From assembly GCF_007830515.1 (NCBI RefSeq), contig NZ_VLKT01000022.1:52500-116499 (forward strand): a stretch of 64,000 nt of DNA, in the 5' to 3' direction. How positions within the stretch are numbered: position 1 is the first letter of the stretch; the number at the start of each line of letters is the position of its first letter. The DNA comes from Mesorhizobium tianshanense (GTDB lineage Bacteria; Pseudomonadota; Alphaproteobacteria; Rhizobiales; Rhizobiaceae). Under the pieces are notes generated by a model, which did not search any database, was not told the origin of the DNA, and was given only the letters and a program-made list of their open reading frames with translations. Positions 44,143 through 52,907 of the stretch are shown in pieces. Position numbers and translations under genes: made by a program.

Positions 44143-45156
44143 TCAGGCCTCCATCGTTTCGACGAGCGCGCGGCCGACCCGGGCGGGCCCGGGGAAATAG
44201 TCCCACTCCTGCGCATGCGGATAGGGTGTGTCCCAGCCGGCAACGCGAGCGACTGGCGCTTCGAGGTGATAGAAACAATTCTCCTGCACCAGCGCCGACA
44301 GCTCGGCGCCGAACCCGGAAGTCAGCGTCGCCTCGTGCACGACCACGCAGCGCCCGGTTTTCTTCACCGAGGCGACGATCGTCTCGAGATCGAGCGGCAG
44401 CAGCGTCCTCAGATCGATGATCTCGGCATCGATGCCGGCCTCCTCGGCGGCCGCTTCGGCGACATAGACCATGGTGCCATAGGCAAGCACGGTGACATCA
44501 GCACCTAGCCGACGGATCACCGCCTTGCCGAGCGGGACCGTGTAGTGGCCGTCGGCGACCTCGCCGAGCTCATGCTTCGACCACGGCGTCACAGGGCGGT
44601 CGTGATGGCCGTCGAAGGGACCGTTATAGAGCCGCTTCGGCTCCAGGAAGATCACCGGGTCTGGATCCTCGATCGCCGAGATCAGCAGGCCCTTGGCGTC
44701 ATGCGGATTGGACGGCACCACGACCTTCAGGCCGGAGACGTGGGTGAACAGCGCTTCCGGGCTCTGGCTGTGGGTCTGGCCGCCGAAGATGCCGCCGCCG
44801 GTCGGCATGCGCACCACGATCGGGCAGGTGAAATCGCCGTTCGAGCGGTAGCGCAGCCGCGCAGCCTCCGAGACGATCTGGTCGTAGGCCGGATAAACAT
44901 AGTCGGCGAACTGCACCTCGACGCAGGGTTTCAGCCCATAGGCCGCCATGCCGATGGCCGAGCCGACGATGCCGGCTTCGCTGATCGGCGCATCGAAGCA
45001 GCGGCTCTTGCCGTATTTCGCCTGCAGGCCTTGCGTGCAGCGGAAGACGCCGCCGAAGAAGCCGACATCCTCGCCATAGACGATGACGCGTTCGTCGCGC
45101 GCCATCGACACGTCCATGGCGTCGCGGATCGCCTCGATCATGGTCCGTCTTGGCAT
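44143..45156 (-). CDS. bkdA2: 2-oxoacid dehydrogenase E1 beta subunit
   Basis: 337-residue transketolase-fold subunit: VIVYGEDVGFFGGVFRCTQGLQ near the start, CFDAPISEAGIVGSAIGMAAYGLKPCVEVQFADYVYPAYDQIVSEAARLRYRSNG and the C-terminal domain TLAYGTMVYVAEAAAE-like segment. It forms a heterotetramer with E1alpha and decarboxylates branched-chain 2-oxoacids. The ATG at 45156 is two bases after the E1alpha stop; the upstream open frame is its shadow. Confidence 0.93.
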   Translation of the reverse strand: MPRRTMIEAIRDAMDVSMARDERVIVYGEDVGFFGGVFRCTQGLQAKYGKSRCFDAPISEAGIVGSAIGMAAYGLKPCVEVQFADYVYPAYDQIVSEAARLRYRSNGDFTCPIVVRMPTGGGIFGGQTHSQSPEALFTHVSGLKVVVPSNPHDAKGLLISAIEDPDPVIFLEPKRLYNGPFDGHHDRPVTPWSKHELGEVADGHYTVPLGKAVIRRLGADVTVLAYGTMVYVAEAAAEEAGIDAEIIDLRTLLPLDLETIVASVKKTGRCVVVHEATLTSGFGAELSALVQENCFYHLEAPVARVAGWDTPYPHAQEWDYFPGPARVGRALVETMEA

Positions 45157-45158
45157 GG

Positions 45159-46391
45159 TCAGACCCCCGCCTGCTGGCGCTGGCGCCTGAGATGCGGCGG
45201 CATCTCGGCATAGACGCCTTCGAACATGTCGCGCGTCGACGGCTTGCCGCCGGCATGCAGCGTGCCGTGGCGCTCGGCCTCCCTCTGCGCTGCGATCACT
45301 GTTTCGAGGATCTCCGCCTCGGCCTGTGTGTGGCGCTCGTCCGACCAGACGCCGCGCTGAATGAGGTGGTTCTTCAGCCTGACGATCGGGTCGCCGAGCG
45401 GCCATGCGTCGGACTCGGCCTTCGGCCGGTATGCGGACGGATCGTCGGAGCTCGAATGCGCGCCGACACGGTAGGTGACATATTCGACCAGCGTCGGTCC
45501 AAGATTTTTCCGCGCCCTTGTCGCGGCCCATTTGGCCACCGCATGGACGGCAAGGTAATCGTTACCGTCGACCCGCAGCGACGGGATGCCGAAGCCAAGG
45601 CCACGGGCGGCGAAAGTGCCGGAACCGCCGCGGGCGATGCCCTGGAAGGTGGAGATCGCCCACTGGTTGTTGACGACATTGAGCACGACCGGCGCCTTGT
45701 AGGTCGAGGCGAACACAAGGGCTGCATGGAAGTCGGATTCGGCCGTCGAACCGTCGCCAATCCAGGCGGCGGCGATCTTCGAATCGTTGCTGATTGCCGA
45801 AGCCATCGCCCAGCCGACCGCCTGGATGTATTGCGTCGCCAGATTGCCGGAGATCGAGAAGAAACCGTGCTCCTTCGACGAATACATGATCGGCAGCTGC
45901 CTGCCCTTCAGCGGATCGGCCTCGTTCGAATAGATCTGGTTCATCATCGTGACCATCGGATAGCCGTCGGCGATGAGCAGCCCTGCTTGCCGGTAGGTCG
46001 GAAAGTTCATGTCGCCCGGCGCCAGCGCCTTGCGGAAGGCGCAGCTCACCGCCTCTTCGCCCAGATGCTGCATGTAGAAGGAGGTCTTGCCCTGGCGCTG
46101 TGCCATCTGCATGCGTGCATCGAAGCTGCGCAGCGTCATCATGTGGCGCAGGCCTTCCAGCAACTCGTCATCGGACAGCAGCCCGGCCCAGGGACCGACG
46201 GCCTCGCCGGCGCGGTTCAGCACGCGGATGATCGAGAAAGCCATGTCGCGGATGGTGCGCGGATCGACGTCGATCTCCGGGCGCGGCACCGAGCCGGCCT
46301 TGGGGATGGTCACGTTGGAAAAATCCGGCGTCCCGCCCGGCCGCACCTCGGGTTCCGGCACATGGAAGCGCAACATTCCAGCATCGGCCAT
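45159..46391 (-). CDS. bkdA1: 2-oxoacid dehydrogenase E1 alpha subunit
   Basis: 410 residues. The thiamine diphosphate motif is visible as AAAWIGDGSTAESDFHAALVFASTYKAPVVLNVVNNQWAIST (GDG...NN). The flanking GLHHM-type helix and the EAVSCAFRKALAPGDMNFPTYRQAG segment match the branched-chain type (longer N-terminus than pyruvate E1alpha). The ATG at 46391 follows GGAGG; first gene of the bkd operon. Confidence 0.94.
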   Translation of the reverse strand: MADAGMLRFHVPEPEVRPGGTPDFSNVTIPKAGSVPRPEIDVDPRTIRDMAFSIIRVLNRAGEAVGPWAGLLSDDELLEGLRHMMTLRSFDARMQMAQRQGKTSFYMQHLGEEAVSCAFRKALAPGDMNFPTYRQAGLLIADGYPMVTMMNQIYSNEADPLKGRQLPIMYSSKEHGFFSISGNLATQYIQAVGWAMASAISNDSKIAAAWIGDGSTAESDFHAALVFASTYKAPVVLNVVNNQWAISTFQGIARGGSGTFAARGLGFGIPSLRVDGNDYLAVHAVAKWAATRARKNLGPTLVEYVTYRVGAHSSSDDPSAYRPKAESDAWPLGDPIVRLKNHLIQRGVWSDERHTQAEAEILETVIAAQREAERHGTLHAGGKPSTRDMFEGVYAEMPPHLRRQRQQAGV

Positions 46392-46840
46392 GACCTTCGT
46401 CCTCCAATGTTGCCCGGCCCGATATTTGCACACCGCCGGACCGGTGCCAATTCGTTGAGCAAAGCTTCGGGCCAACGACCGCGCCAGCCAGTGCAGCACT
46501 CGTCAAGATGAAGATATGTCGGCGAAATTTCTTGTCGATCTTCCGCCGCCATGCGCAACTTGGCATATGATTGCGCTGGGTTTTCAGCCAGATTAAACAA
46601 TGCGCCCGGTTTGGGGCGGTCGAGAACCATACCCAACGAATTACGAGCGCAGGCAGTCATCGAATCGAATCGCTGCGTTTCTCGGCGACTGTAACGGCAT
46701 GGGCGCTACTGCGTTGCAGGCGACACCTAACTTGGCCCTCGACCAAAACCCGCTCGCTGCCCTGCGCCTAAGTCACGCCGCGCTGGCAGTTTTGCCCGAC
46801 CTCCGTTCACCCCGCGCCCGCATCATGCTAACCAGAACCC
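46392..46840. other. Divergent intergenic region between bkd operon and holA
   Basis: About 450 bases containing promoters for both divergent units. I found no small gene with a credible ribosome-binding site, and no lptE or leuS, which usually precede holA in this group. No marked palindrome is seen. Confidence 0.55.
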
Positions 46841-47887
46841 ATGGCACAGAAGAAAGGTTATGAGGTCGATTCGTGGCTGGCGCGGCCCGATCCGCGCACC
46901 TCGATCGTCCTGCTCTATGGTCCCGACCGTGGGCTCGTCGCCGAGCGCGCGCGGGCCTTTGCCGGCAAAACCGGCCTGCCGCTCGACGATCCGTTCTCGG
47001 TGGTCAGACTGGACGGTTCGGAGGTGGACCGCGACGAGGGTCGCCTGCTCGACGAGGCGCGTACCGTGCCGATGTTTTCGGAGCGGCGCCTGCTCTGGGT
47101 ACGCAATGCCTCCGGCCAGAAGGCGCTTGCCGACGACGTCAAGGCGCTGACCGCCGAGCCGCCGCGCGACGCCATCATCCTGATCGAGGCCGGCGACCTG
47201 AAGAAGGGCGTCGGACTGCGGGCGGTTGTCGAAGCAGCCGACATTGCCATGGCCCTGCCGTGTTACGCCGACGAGACGCGGGACATCGACACGGTCATCG
47301 ACGACGAATTGCGCAAGGCCGGCATGTCGATGACGCTGGAGGCCCGCCAGGCGCTGCGTCGGAACCTCGGGGGTGATCGGCTGGCCTCGCGCGGCGAGAT
47401 CGAAAAACTGGTGCTCTATGCCCACGGCCAGACGGAAATCGGCCTCGACGACGTCAAGGCGACATCGGGCGACGTTTCCGGCCTCTCCTTCGACGATGCC
47501 GTCGACGCCTTGCTCGAAGGCAAGGTCGGCGACTTCGACATGGCCTTTACCCGCCACTGCCAGTCCGGCGGCCAGGCTTTCCTGGTGCTTTCGTCGGCGA
47601 TGCGACAGCTGCAGGCGATCCAGGCGATGCGCGGCCTTATGGACGCGGGCGGCCGCAACGCCGCAGCGGTCGTTGCCGCGGCGCGCCCGCCGGTGTTTTT
47701 CTCGCGGCGAAAGCTGGTCGAGAAGGCGCTCGAACGCTGGAACACCGAGGCGCTCGGCCGCGCGCTCAACCGCTTGCAGACCGCCGTGCTGCAAACCCGG
47801 CGGCGGCCGGATCTTTCGGTCGCGCTGGCCCGACAGGCCCTGCTCGGCATTGCGGTGGAGAGTGCCCGGCTGGCGCAACGCGCCTGA
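46841..47887 (+). CDS. holA: DNA polymerase III subunit delta
   Basis: 348-residue clamp-loader subunit. The N-terminus MAQKKGYEVDSWLARPDPRTSIVLLYGPDRGLVAERARAFAG and the domain-2 sequences LEARQALRRNLGGDRLASRGEIEKLVLYA match HolA; Walker A is degenerate as expected. It loads the beta clamp with tau/gamma and delta prime. It converges on parB, separated by repeat and terminator sequences. Confidence 0.92.
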   Translation: MAQKKGYEVDSWLARPDPRTSIVLLYGPDRGLVAERARAFAGKTGLPLDDPFSVVRLDGSEVDRDEGRLLDEARTVPMFSERRLLWVRNASGQKALADDVKALTAEPPRDAIILIEAGDLKKGVGLRAVVEAADIAMALPCYADETRDIDTVIDDELRKAGMSMTLEARQALRRNLGGDRLASRGEIEKLVLYAHGQTEIGLDDVKATSGDVSGLSFDDAVDALLEGKVGDFDMAFTRHCQSGGQAFLVLSSAMRQLQAIQAMRGLMDAGGRNAAAVVAAARPPVFFSRRKLVEKALERWNTEALGRALNRLQTAVLQTRRRPDLSVALARQALLGIAVESARLAQRA

Positions 47888-48040
47888 TCTCCCCCTTGAG
47901 GGGGAGATGTCGCCGAAGGCGACAGAGGGGGTCACAGCGCATGGAACGCCGCCATCTTCTTCGCTTCCGCGAGGTGCCGGCGCTTGATGTGAGACGACCC
48001 CTTCTGGCCTGCCGGCCATCTCCCCCTCAAGGGTAGAGAT
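47887..48040. repeat. Pair of ATCTCCCCC-type palindromes after holA
   Basis: A perfect palindrome begins at the stop codon (47887-47908, ATCTCCCCC-TTGA-GGGGGAGAT) and a near copy lies at 48018-48040. Both belong to the repeat family also seen beside mnmG. Confidence 0.8.
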
Positions 48041-48080
48041 CAGCAGCCTCGGCGATTTCGCCAGTCACCAGCGCTGAAAA

Positions 48081-48110
48081 AAGGAGGGCTGGCAATCGCC
48101 AGCCCTCCTT
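48081..48110 (-). terminator. Bidirectional terminator between parB and holA
   Basis: AAGGAGGGCTGGC-AATC-GCCAGCCCTCCTT is a 13-bp perfect stem (30 bases). On the minus strand it is followed by a run of six T (48077-48082 overlapped), making a strong terminator for parB; on the plus strand the T content is poorer. Confidence 0.85.
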
Positions 48111-48202
48111 GTGTTACCGCGGCGAAGATGTTCGCCCAGGCCGTGCTTAATCTTAAGCCATAAGATTATTTGCCGGCTAAGAACATGAGGTTCATCAAGC
48201 AC

Positions 48203-49090
48203 CTACCGCTCCTGCTTCAGCCTTCGGCATAATTCATCGAGCTGATCCAACGTCCGATAGGCGACGCGCAGCGCGCCGCCGCGCTCCTTGTGCTCGATTG
48301 TGACAACCATGCCGATCGTGTCGGTCATCAGCTTTTCCAGCGCCAGCATGTCCGCATCTTTTTCTGCCGGTGCTGCGACCTGTCGTTTTACGGTTGGAGC
48401 GCCCGCCGGCATCTGCGCCAGCGCTTCGGCCTGACGCACCGAAAGCCCTTCCTCGACGATCCGCTTGGCCAGGCCCGCAGGATCCTCAGCCGTCACCAAT
48501 GTGCGGGCGTGACCGGCCGACAGAGCGCCGTCGACCAGCATGTCGCGGATCACTTCGGGCAGCTTCAGCAGCCGCAGCGTGTTAGCGACATGGCTGCGGC
48601 TCTTGCCGATCACCTGGCCGAGATCAGCCTGGGTATAGCCGTGGTCGTTAATGAGCTGCTGGTAGCCGAGCGATTCCTCGATCGGATTAAGGTCGGTGCG
48701 CTGGACGTTTTCGATGATCGCCAGCTCAAGCGCGGTGCGATCGTTGACATCGCGCACGATGATCGGGATCTCGCTCAGCCCGGCGCGTTGCGCCGCGCGC
48801 CAGCGCCGTTCGCCGGCGATGATCTCGTAGCGGCCGGGCTGCGTCGGCGACGGCCGCGCCACCACCGGCTGCACCACGCCATGCTCGCGGATCGACTGGG
48901 CGAGATCGGTCAGTTCGGCGTCGCCGAAATGCCGGCGCGGGTTCTTCGGATTGGGGCTGACGAACTCGATCGGCACGTTGCCGTCGGCGTTCATGCCCTG
49001 CTTTTCCACCGCGGCCGCCGGGCGATCGATTTCGCCGATCAGCGCCGCCAGTCCCCGCCCCAGTCTTTTTCTCGAAAGGTCTTCACTCAT
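48203..49090 (-). CDS. parB: Chromosome-partitioning protein ParB
   Basis: 295 residues. Basic N-terminal LGRGLAALIGE (10-20, ParA contact), the CTP-binding ParB/Srx fold with GERRWRAAQR (93-102) and ENVQRTDLNPIEE, and a helix-turn-helix for parS (YTQADLGQVIGKSRSHVANTLRLLKLP). The C-terminus dimerises. It would load at the parS sites in this same neighbourhood. The ATG at 49090 is taken as the start because it begins the conserved SEDLSRKRLGRG. Confidence 0.96.
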   Translation of the reverse strand: MSEDLSRKRLGRGLAALIGEIDRPAAAVEKQGMNADGNVPIEFVSPNPKNPRRHFGDAELTDLAQSIREHGVVQPVVARPSPTQPGRYEIIAGERRWRAAQRAGLSEIPIIVRDVNDRTALELAIIENVQRTDLNPIEESLGYQQLINDHGYTQADLGQVIGKSRSHVANTLRLLKLPEVIRDMLVDGALSAGHARTLVTAEDPAGLAKRIVEEGLSVRQAEALAQMPAGAPTVKRQVAAPAEKDADMLALEKLMTDTIGMVVTIEHKERGGALRVAYRTLDQLDELCRRLKQER

Positions 49091-49159
49091 CGTCTGTCCA
49101 GATCGTTTCGGTATCGAATCGGCTTCTGCATACCAGTTCCCACTTTGGGCGACATGCAT

Positions 49160-49960
49160 TTAGGCGGCGCGCAATTTGCGCTCACGGCGGATCACCTCCG
49201 AGGCAAGCTGCAGATAGGCCTGGCTGCCGGAGCATTTGAGGTCGTAGAGGATCGCCGGCTTGCCATAGGACGGCGCCTCCGAGACACGCACATTGCGCGG
49301 GATGACAGTTTCATAGACCTTGTCGCCCATATGCGCCCGCACGTCCTGCACCACCTGGTTGGCGAGGTTGTTGCGCCCATCGAACATGGTCAGCACGATG
49401 CCCTGGATCGTCAGATCGGGATTGATCGAGCGGCGGACCTGCTCAACCGTCTCCAACAGCTGGCTCAAGCCTTCAAGCGCAAAGAACTCGCACTGCAGCG
49501 GCACCAGCACCGAATCGGCTGCGGCCATCGAGTTCAGCGTCAGAAGATTGAGCGACGGCGGACAATCGATGAGCACATAGCCAAAGTTCGCCGAGCGCTC
49601 GGCCGAGGCGCGCAAGGCATTGCGCAGCCGCAGCACCCGGTCCGGCGCCGACGCGATCTCCATTTCGATTCCGAGCAGGTCAAGCGTCGACGGCACGATC
49701 GAGAGACCCGGCACCGCCGTCGGGATCGCCGCCGCCTCCAGATCCAGTTCGCCGGTCAGCACGTCGTAGGACGAAACGGTGCGGTCGCGCCGGTCGATGC
49801 CGAGGCCGGTGCTGGCATTGCCTTGCGGATCGAGATCGACGATCAGCACCTGTTCGCCGATCGCCGCCAGCGCCGTGGCCAGATTGATGGCCGTCGTCGT
49901 CTTGCCGACACCGCCCTTCTGGTTGGCTACGGTGATGATTCGGGGGCCATTCTTCATCAT
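49160..49960 (-). CDS. parA: Chromosome-partitioning ATPase ParA
   Basis: 266-residue Soj/ParA ATPase. Deviant Walker A KGGVGKTTT (15-23), Walker B region FGYVLIDCPPSLNLL and IVDLDPQGNASTG. It drives segregation of ParB-bound origins. The ATG at 49960 has a neighbouring in-frame ATG three bases later; both are plausible. 69 bases upstream of parB. Confidence 0.96.
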   Translation of the reverse strand: MMKNGPRIITVANQKGGVGKTTTAINLATALAAIGEQVLIVDLDPQGNASTGLGIDRRDRTVSSYDVLTGELDLEAAAIPTAVPGLSIVPSTLDLLGIEMEIASAPDRVLRLRNALRASAERSANFGYVLIDCPPSLNLLTLNSMAAADSVLVPLQCEFFALEGLSQLLETVEQVRRSINPDLTIQGIVLTMFDGRNNLANQVVQDVRAHMGDKVYETVIPRNVRVSEAPSYGKPAILYDLKCSGSQAYLQLASEVIRRERKLRAA

Positions 49961-50002
49961 GGGTCTATGCCAGAAATTCATTCCGAGGTCGCCATAAGCA
50001 GA

Positions 50003-50635
50003 TCAGACACGTCGCAGATCAGACAGTTCGAGGATGACGCCTTGAGCGTCGGTGATGCTGGCATGTTCTATCAGATCGAACGACCATCGTTGAGTGCTTT
50101 CTGCCACTTCGGCGCGGTAATCCCGGCCTTTGTGGAACAGGCCGCGTGCGCCCGTCGCCAGCCACGGCGCCGACAGGTCGAGCAGGGTCGAAAGCGACGC
50201 CAGCGCCCTGGCCGTCACGATTTGAGGTGTCGAAACAAGCGGATAGGCGTCATCGATGCGCCGCGCTATGACTCTCGCGGGCAGGTTGAATTGCCCGACG
50301 ACCGCTTGCAGGAACGATGCTTTTTTCCGATTGCTTTCAATCAGATCGATGCTGGCGCCGTCTCGCCCGGCAAGCAGGAAGGCAAGGACAAGGCCGGGAA
50401 AACCGCCACCCGAACCCAGATCGACCCAGCGCTTCGCGTCCGGTTTGATTCGCGCAAGCTGCACGCTGTCAAGGATGTGGCGGCGCCAGACATCGTCCTG
50501 CGTCGATTGCGCCGCCAGGTTTATCCGGCGGTTCCACTTTTGGAAAACTTGTTCGAACGCGACCAGGCGATCGAATGTTTCACGTGAAACCGGGCCGGCA
50601 GCCTTTTGCAGACTCGTCCATGAGGCAGCGCTCAC
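50003..50635 (-). CDS. rsmG: 16S rRNA m7G527 methyltransferase RsmG
   Basis: 210-residue SAM-dependent methyltransferase acting on G527 of 16S rRNA. SAM-binding VDLGSGGGFPGLVLA (about 91-105) and RRHILDSVQL are the family marks. The sequence VSRETF near the N-terminus is encoded by a perfect parS palindrome. Start is the GTG at 50635, overlapping the mnmG stop (GTGA). Confidence 0.96.
   Translation of the reverse strand: MSAASWTSLQKAAGPVSRETFDRLVAFEQVFQKWNRRINLAAQSTQDDVWRRHILDSVQLARIKPDAKRWVDLGSGGGFPGLVLAFLLAGRDGASIDLIESNRKKASFLQAVVGQFNLPARVIARRIDDAYPLVSTPQIVTARALASLSTLLDLSAPWLATGARGLFHKGRDYRAEVAESTQRWSFDLIEHASITDAQGVILELSDLRRV
50577..50590. promoter_or_regulatory. parS site 1 (perfect), inside rsmG
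   Basis: GTTTCACGTGAAAC is the exact palindromic core of the bacterial chromosomal parS. It is placed in the 5' part of rsmG and close to parAB. Confidence 0.93.
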
Positions 50636-52506
50636 GCAACATCCCTTCGCGCAGCCGCCTCGGCATTGCGGACGTGGGCGACAATGATTGCCAGAGCCGC
50701 CGGCGTCATGCCCTCCATACGCTGAGCATCAGCGATGGACCGCGGCTGGCGCACCAGCATCTTCTGCTTCAGCTCGTTGGACAGACCCGGAACCGAGGCA
50801 AAGTCGAGCGAATCCGGAATCAGCCGGCTCTCCTCATGCCTGATCTGCGTGACGTCGGCCTGCTGGCGGTCGAGATACACTGAATATTTCGCTTCCGTTT
50901 CGAGACGTTCCGCCGTTTTGGCATCGATGGCAGCAAATTCCGGGGCGATTCGGGCCAACCACGCAACATCGACACCCGGATAGGCCAGCAACTCATAGGC
51001 GGAGCGGCGCACACCGTCCCTGTTGATCTCGAGTCCATGGCGCGCCGCTTCGTTCGGAGTCAGGGTCGTGCTAAGCGCAAGCTTGCGCGCCTTTTCAAGG
51101 TCCTGCACGACGTCGTTGAACCGCTGCATCCGCTCCTGCGAAGCGATGCCGAACTTGATGGCCAGCGGCGTCAGCCGCTCATCGGCGTTGTCGGCCCGCA
51201 GCGACAGCCGGAACTCGGCCCGTGAGGTGAACATGCGGTAGGGCTCGGCGATGCCGCGGCTGGTCAGATCGTCGACCATCACCCCGATATAGGCCTCGGT
51301 GCGGCTGAGCACGATCTGATCGCTTGCCGATGCCTGCCGCGCGGCGTTGAGGCCGGCGAGCAGCCCCTGCGCCCCGGCCTCCTCGTAGCCGGTGGTGCCG
51401 TTGATCTGACCGGCGAGGAAAAGACCACCAACCCGCTTGGTTTCCAGCGTCGGCCTGAGCTCGCGCGGATCGACATGGTCATACTCGATGGCATAGCCGG
51501 GCTGCAGCATGACAGCATGCTCCAATCCCGCAATGGTCTTCAGAATGTCGAGCTGCACGTCCTCGGGCAGCGAGGTCGAAATGCCGTTCGGGTAGACGGT
51601 ATCGTCGTCCAGCCCTTCCGGCTCGAGAAAGATCTGGTGACCTTCGCGGTCGCCGAACTTGACGATCTTGTCCTCGATGGACGGGCAGTAGCGCGGCCCC
51701 ACCCCCTCGATCGAGCCGGAATACATGGCGGAGCGGCCCAGATTGGCGCGGATCAGCTCATGCGTGGCGCCGGTCGTGCGCGTGATGCCGCAGTTGATCT
51801 GCGGGTTTTCGATGCGGTCGGTCATCAGTGAGAACGGCACCGGATCCTCATCCGCTGCCTGGCTTTCCAGCGACGCCCAATCGATGCTCCTGCCATCCAG
51901 CCGCGGTGGCGTGCCCGTCTTCAGCCGCCCGAGCTTGAAGCCCGCGCGCGCCATTGAGGCAGACAGACCGAGGCTGGCCTGTTCGTTCATCCGGCCGGCA
52001 ACGATCTTCTTCTCGCCAATATGGATCAACCCGCGCAGGAAGGTGCCGGTCGTCAGCACCACCGCGCCGCAGGCGAGCCTGCGGCCTCCGGCCAGCAGGA
52101 CCGCAGCGATACGCCCATTGGAGATTTCGAAATCCAGCGCCTCTCCCTCGACGACGTCGAGATCGTTCTGCTCCCGAATCGCTGCTTGCATGGCAAGGCG
52201 ATAGAGCTTGCGATCCGCTTGCGTGCGCGGGCCGCGGACTGCGGGTCCCTTGCGGCGGTTGAGCAGACGGAACTGGATGCCGGCCGCGTCGGCGACGCGG
52301 CCCATCAGCCCGTCCATGGCATCGATCTCGCGCACCAGGTGCCCCTTGCCGAGGCCACCGATGGCCGGATTGCAGGACATGACGCCGATCGTATCGAAGC
52401 GCAGCGTCACCAAAGCCGTCTTCGCGCCGGCGCGCGCGGCAGCGCTGGCCGCCTCGCACCCGGCATGGCCGCCGCCCACCACAACCACATCAAAGTGATC
52501 GGTCAT
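50632..52506 (-). CDS. mnmG: tRNA U34 carboxymethylaminomethyl synthase, MnmG
   Basis: 624-residue FAD enzyme that works with MnmE on tRNA wobble uridine. FAD loop VVVGGGHAGCEAASAAAR (8-25), GIQFRLLNRRKGPAVRGPRTQADRKLY and the C-terminal helical domain are characteristic. Overlaps rsmG by four bases; the run mnmG-rsmG-parA-parB is co-transcribed in many alphaproteobacteria. Confidence 0.97.
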   Translation of the reverse strand: MTDHFDVVVVGGGHAGCEAASAAARAGAKTALVTLRFDTIGVMSCNPAIGGLGKGHLVREIDAMDGLMGRVADAAGIQFRLLNRRKGPAVRGPRTQADRKLYRLAMQAAIREQNDLDVVEGEALDFEISNGRIAAVLLAGGRRLACGAVVLTTGTFLRGLIHIGEKKIVAGRMNEQASLGLSASMARAGFKLGRLKTGTPPRLDGRSIDWASLESQAADEDPVPFSLMTDRIENPQINCGITRTTGATHELIRANLGRSAMYSGSIEGVGPRYCPSIEDKIVKFGDREGHQIFLEPEGLDDDTVYPNGISTSLPEDVQLDILKTIAGLEHAVMLQPGYAIEYDHVDPRELRPTLETKRVGGLFLAGQINGTTGYEEAGAQGLLAGLNAARQASASDQIVLSRTEAYIGVMVDDLTSRGIAEPYRMFTSRAEFRLSLRADNADERLTPLAIKFGIASQERMQRFNDVVQDLEKARKLALSTTLTPNEAARHGLEINRDGVRRSAYELLAYPGVDVAWLARIAPEFAAIDAKTAERLETEAKYSVYLDRQQADVTQIRHEESRLIPDSLDFASVPGLSNELKQKMLVRQPRSIADAQRMEGMTPAALAIIVAHVRNAEAAARRDVA

Positions 52507-52580
52507 TTCAGTGTTCCAGATTCAGAAGTCGCCGACACATGTCCCCGAGAGCCTGCGCTGTCAAGGATGCTCGACGAATC

Positions 52581-52594
52581 GTTTCACGTGAAAC
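52581..52594. promoter_or_regulatory. parS site 2 (perfect)
   Basis: GTTTCACGTGAAAC, 14/14 to the parS core, just upstream of mnmG. Confidence 0.93.
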
Positions 52595-52620
52595 AATGCC
52601 GTCTCCGTTGATTGCGCGGT

Positions 52621-52634
52621 GTTTCACGTGAATC
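52621..52634. promoter_or_regulatory. parS-like site 3 (one mismatch)
   Basis: GTTTCACGTGAATC has one mismatch to the parS core (position 13), 40 bases from the perfect site. Confidence 0.75.
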
Positions 52635-52682
52635 ACAGCGCTGATTCCTCGGAAGCAAGCGAGACGCCGGTGGGACAGTGCC

Positions 52683-52837
52683 CCCTCTGTCCTGCCGGAA
52701 ATCTCCCCCACCGGGAGAGACCGGCCGTCATCTCCGCTTTCGCCAATCTCCAACGCTGAACGAGAGGCGGGACGGTGAAGCTGCCAATCTCCCCCCTCGT
52801 GGGCCCTCGAGGGGGAGATTTCCGGCAGGACAGAGGG
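52683..52837. repeat. 27-bp perfect inverted repeat element
   Basis: 52683-52709 and 52811-52837 are exact inverse copies, enclosing 101 bases with smaller GGGGGAGATT palindromes. It is a full-length copy of the ATCTCCCCC family. Confidence 0.9.
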
Positions 52838-52893
52838 ATACGAAGGATCGCCGCCGCTCCATCTGCATCGCCGCGTTCTTCCCGCCCTAAAAT

Positions 52894-52907
52894 GTTTCAC
52901 GTGAGTC
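52894..52907. promoter_or_regulatory. parS-like site 4 at the mnmE stop codon
   Basis: GTTTCACGTGAGTC has two mismatches to the core and begins directly after the last sense codon of mnmE. Weaker than sites 1-3. Confidence 0.6.

Larger units (their letters stand above)
52507..52905. other. 400-bp intergenic region with parS sites and repeats, no gene
   Basis: Between mnmG and mnmE, both on the minus strand. It contains three parS-type sites (52581, 52621, 52894) and a composite repeat (52683-52837). A minus-strand open frame of 133 codons crosses it but has no ribosome-binding site and would read through the repeats; I leave it out. Confidence 0.75.

Noticed and set aside
46571..46863. Small plus-strand open frames before holA (candidate lptE)
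   Set aside because: No lipoprotein signal (no lipobox Cys) and no LptE-like sequence; the longer one runs into holA in another frame.
48290..50587. Plus-strand open frame of 765 codons across parB, parA and rsmG
   Set aside because: It is the complementary shadow of three well-recognised minus-strand genes; its translation is rich in Arg/His/Asp, has no domain and has no ribosome-binding site.
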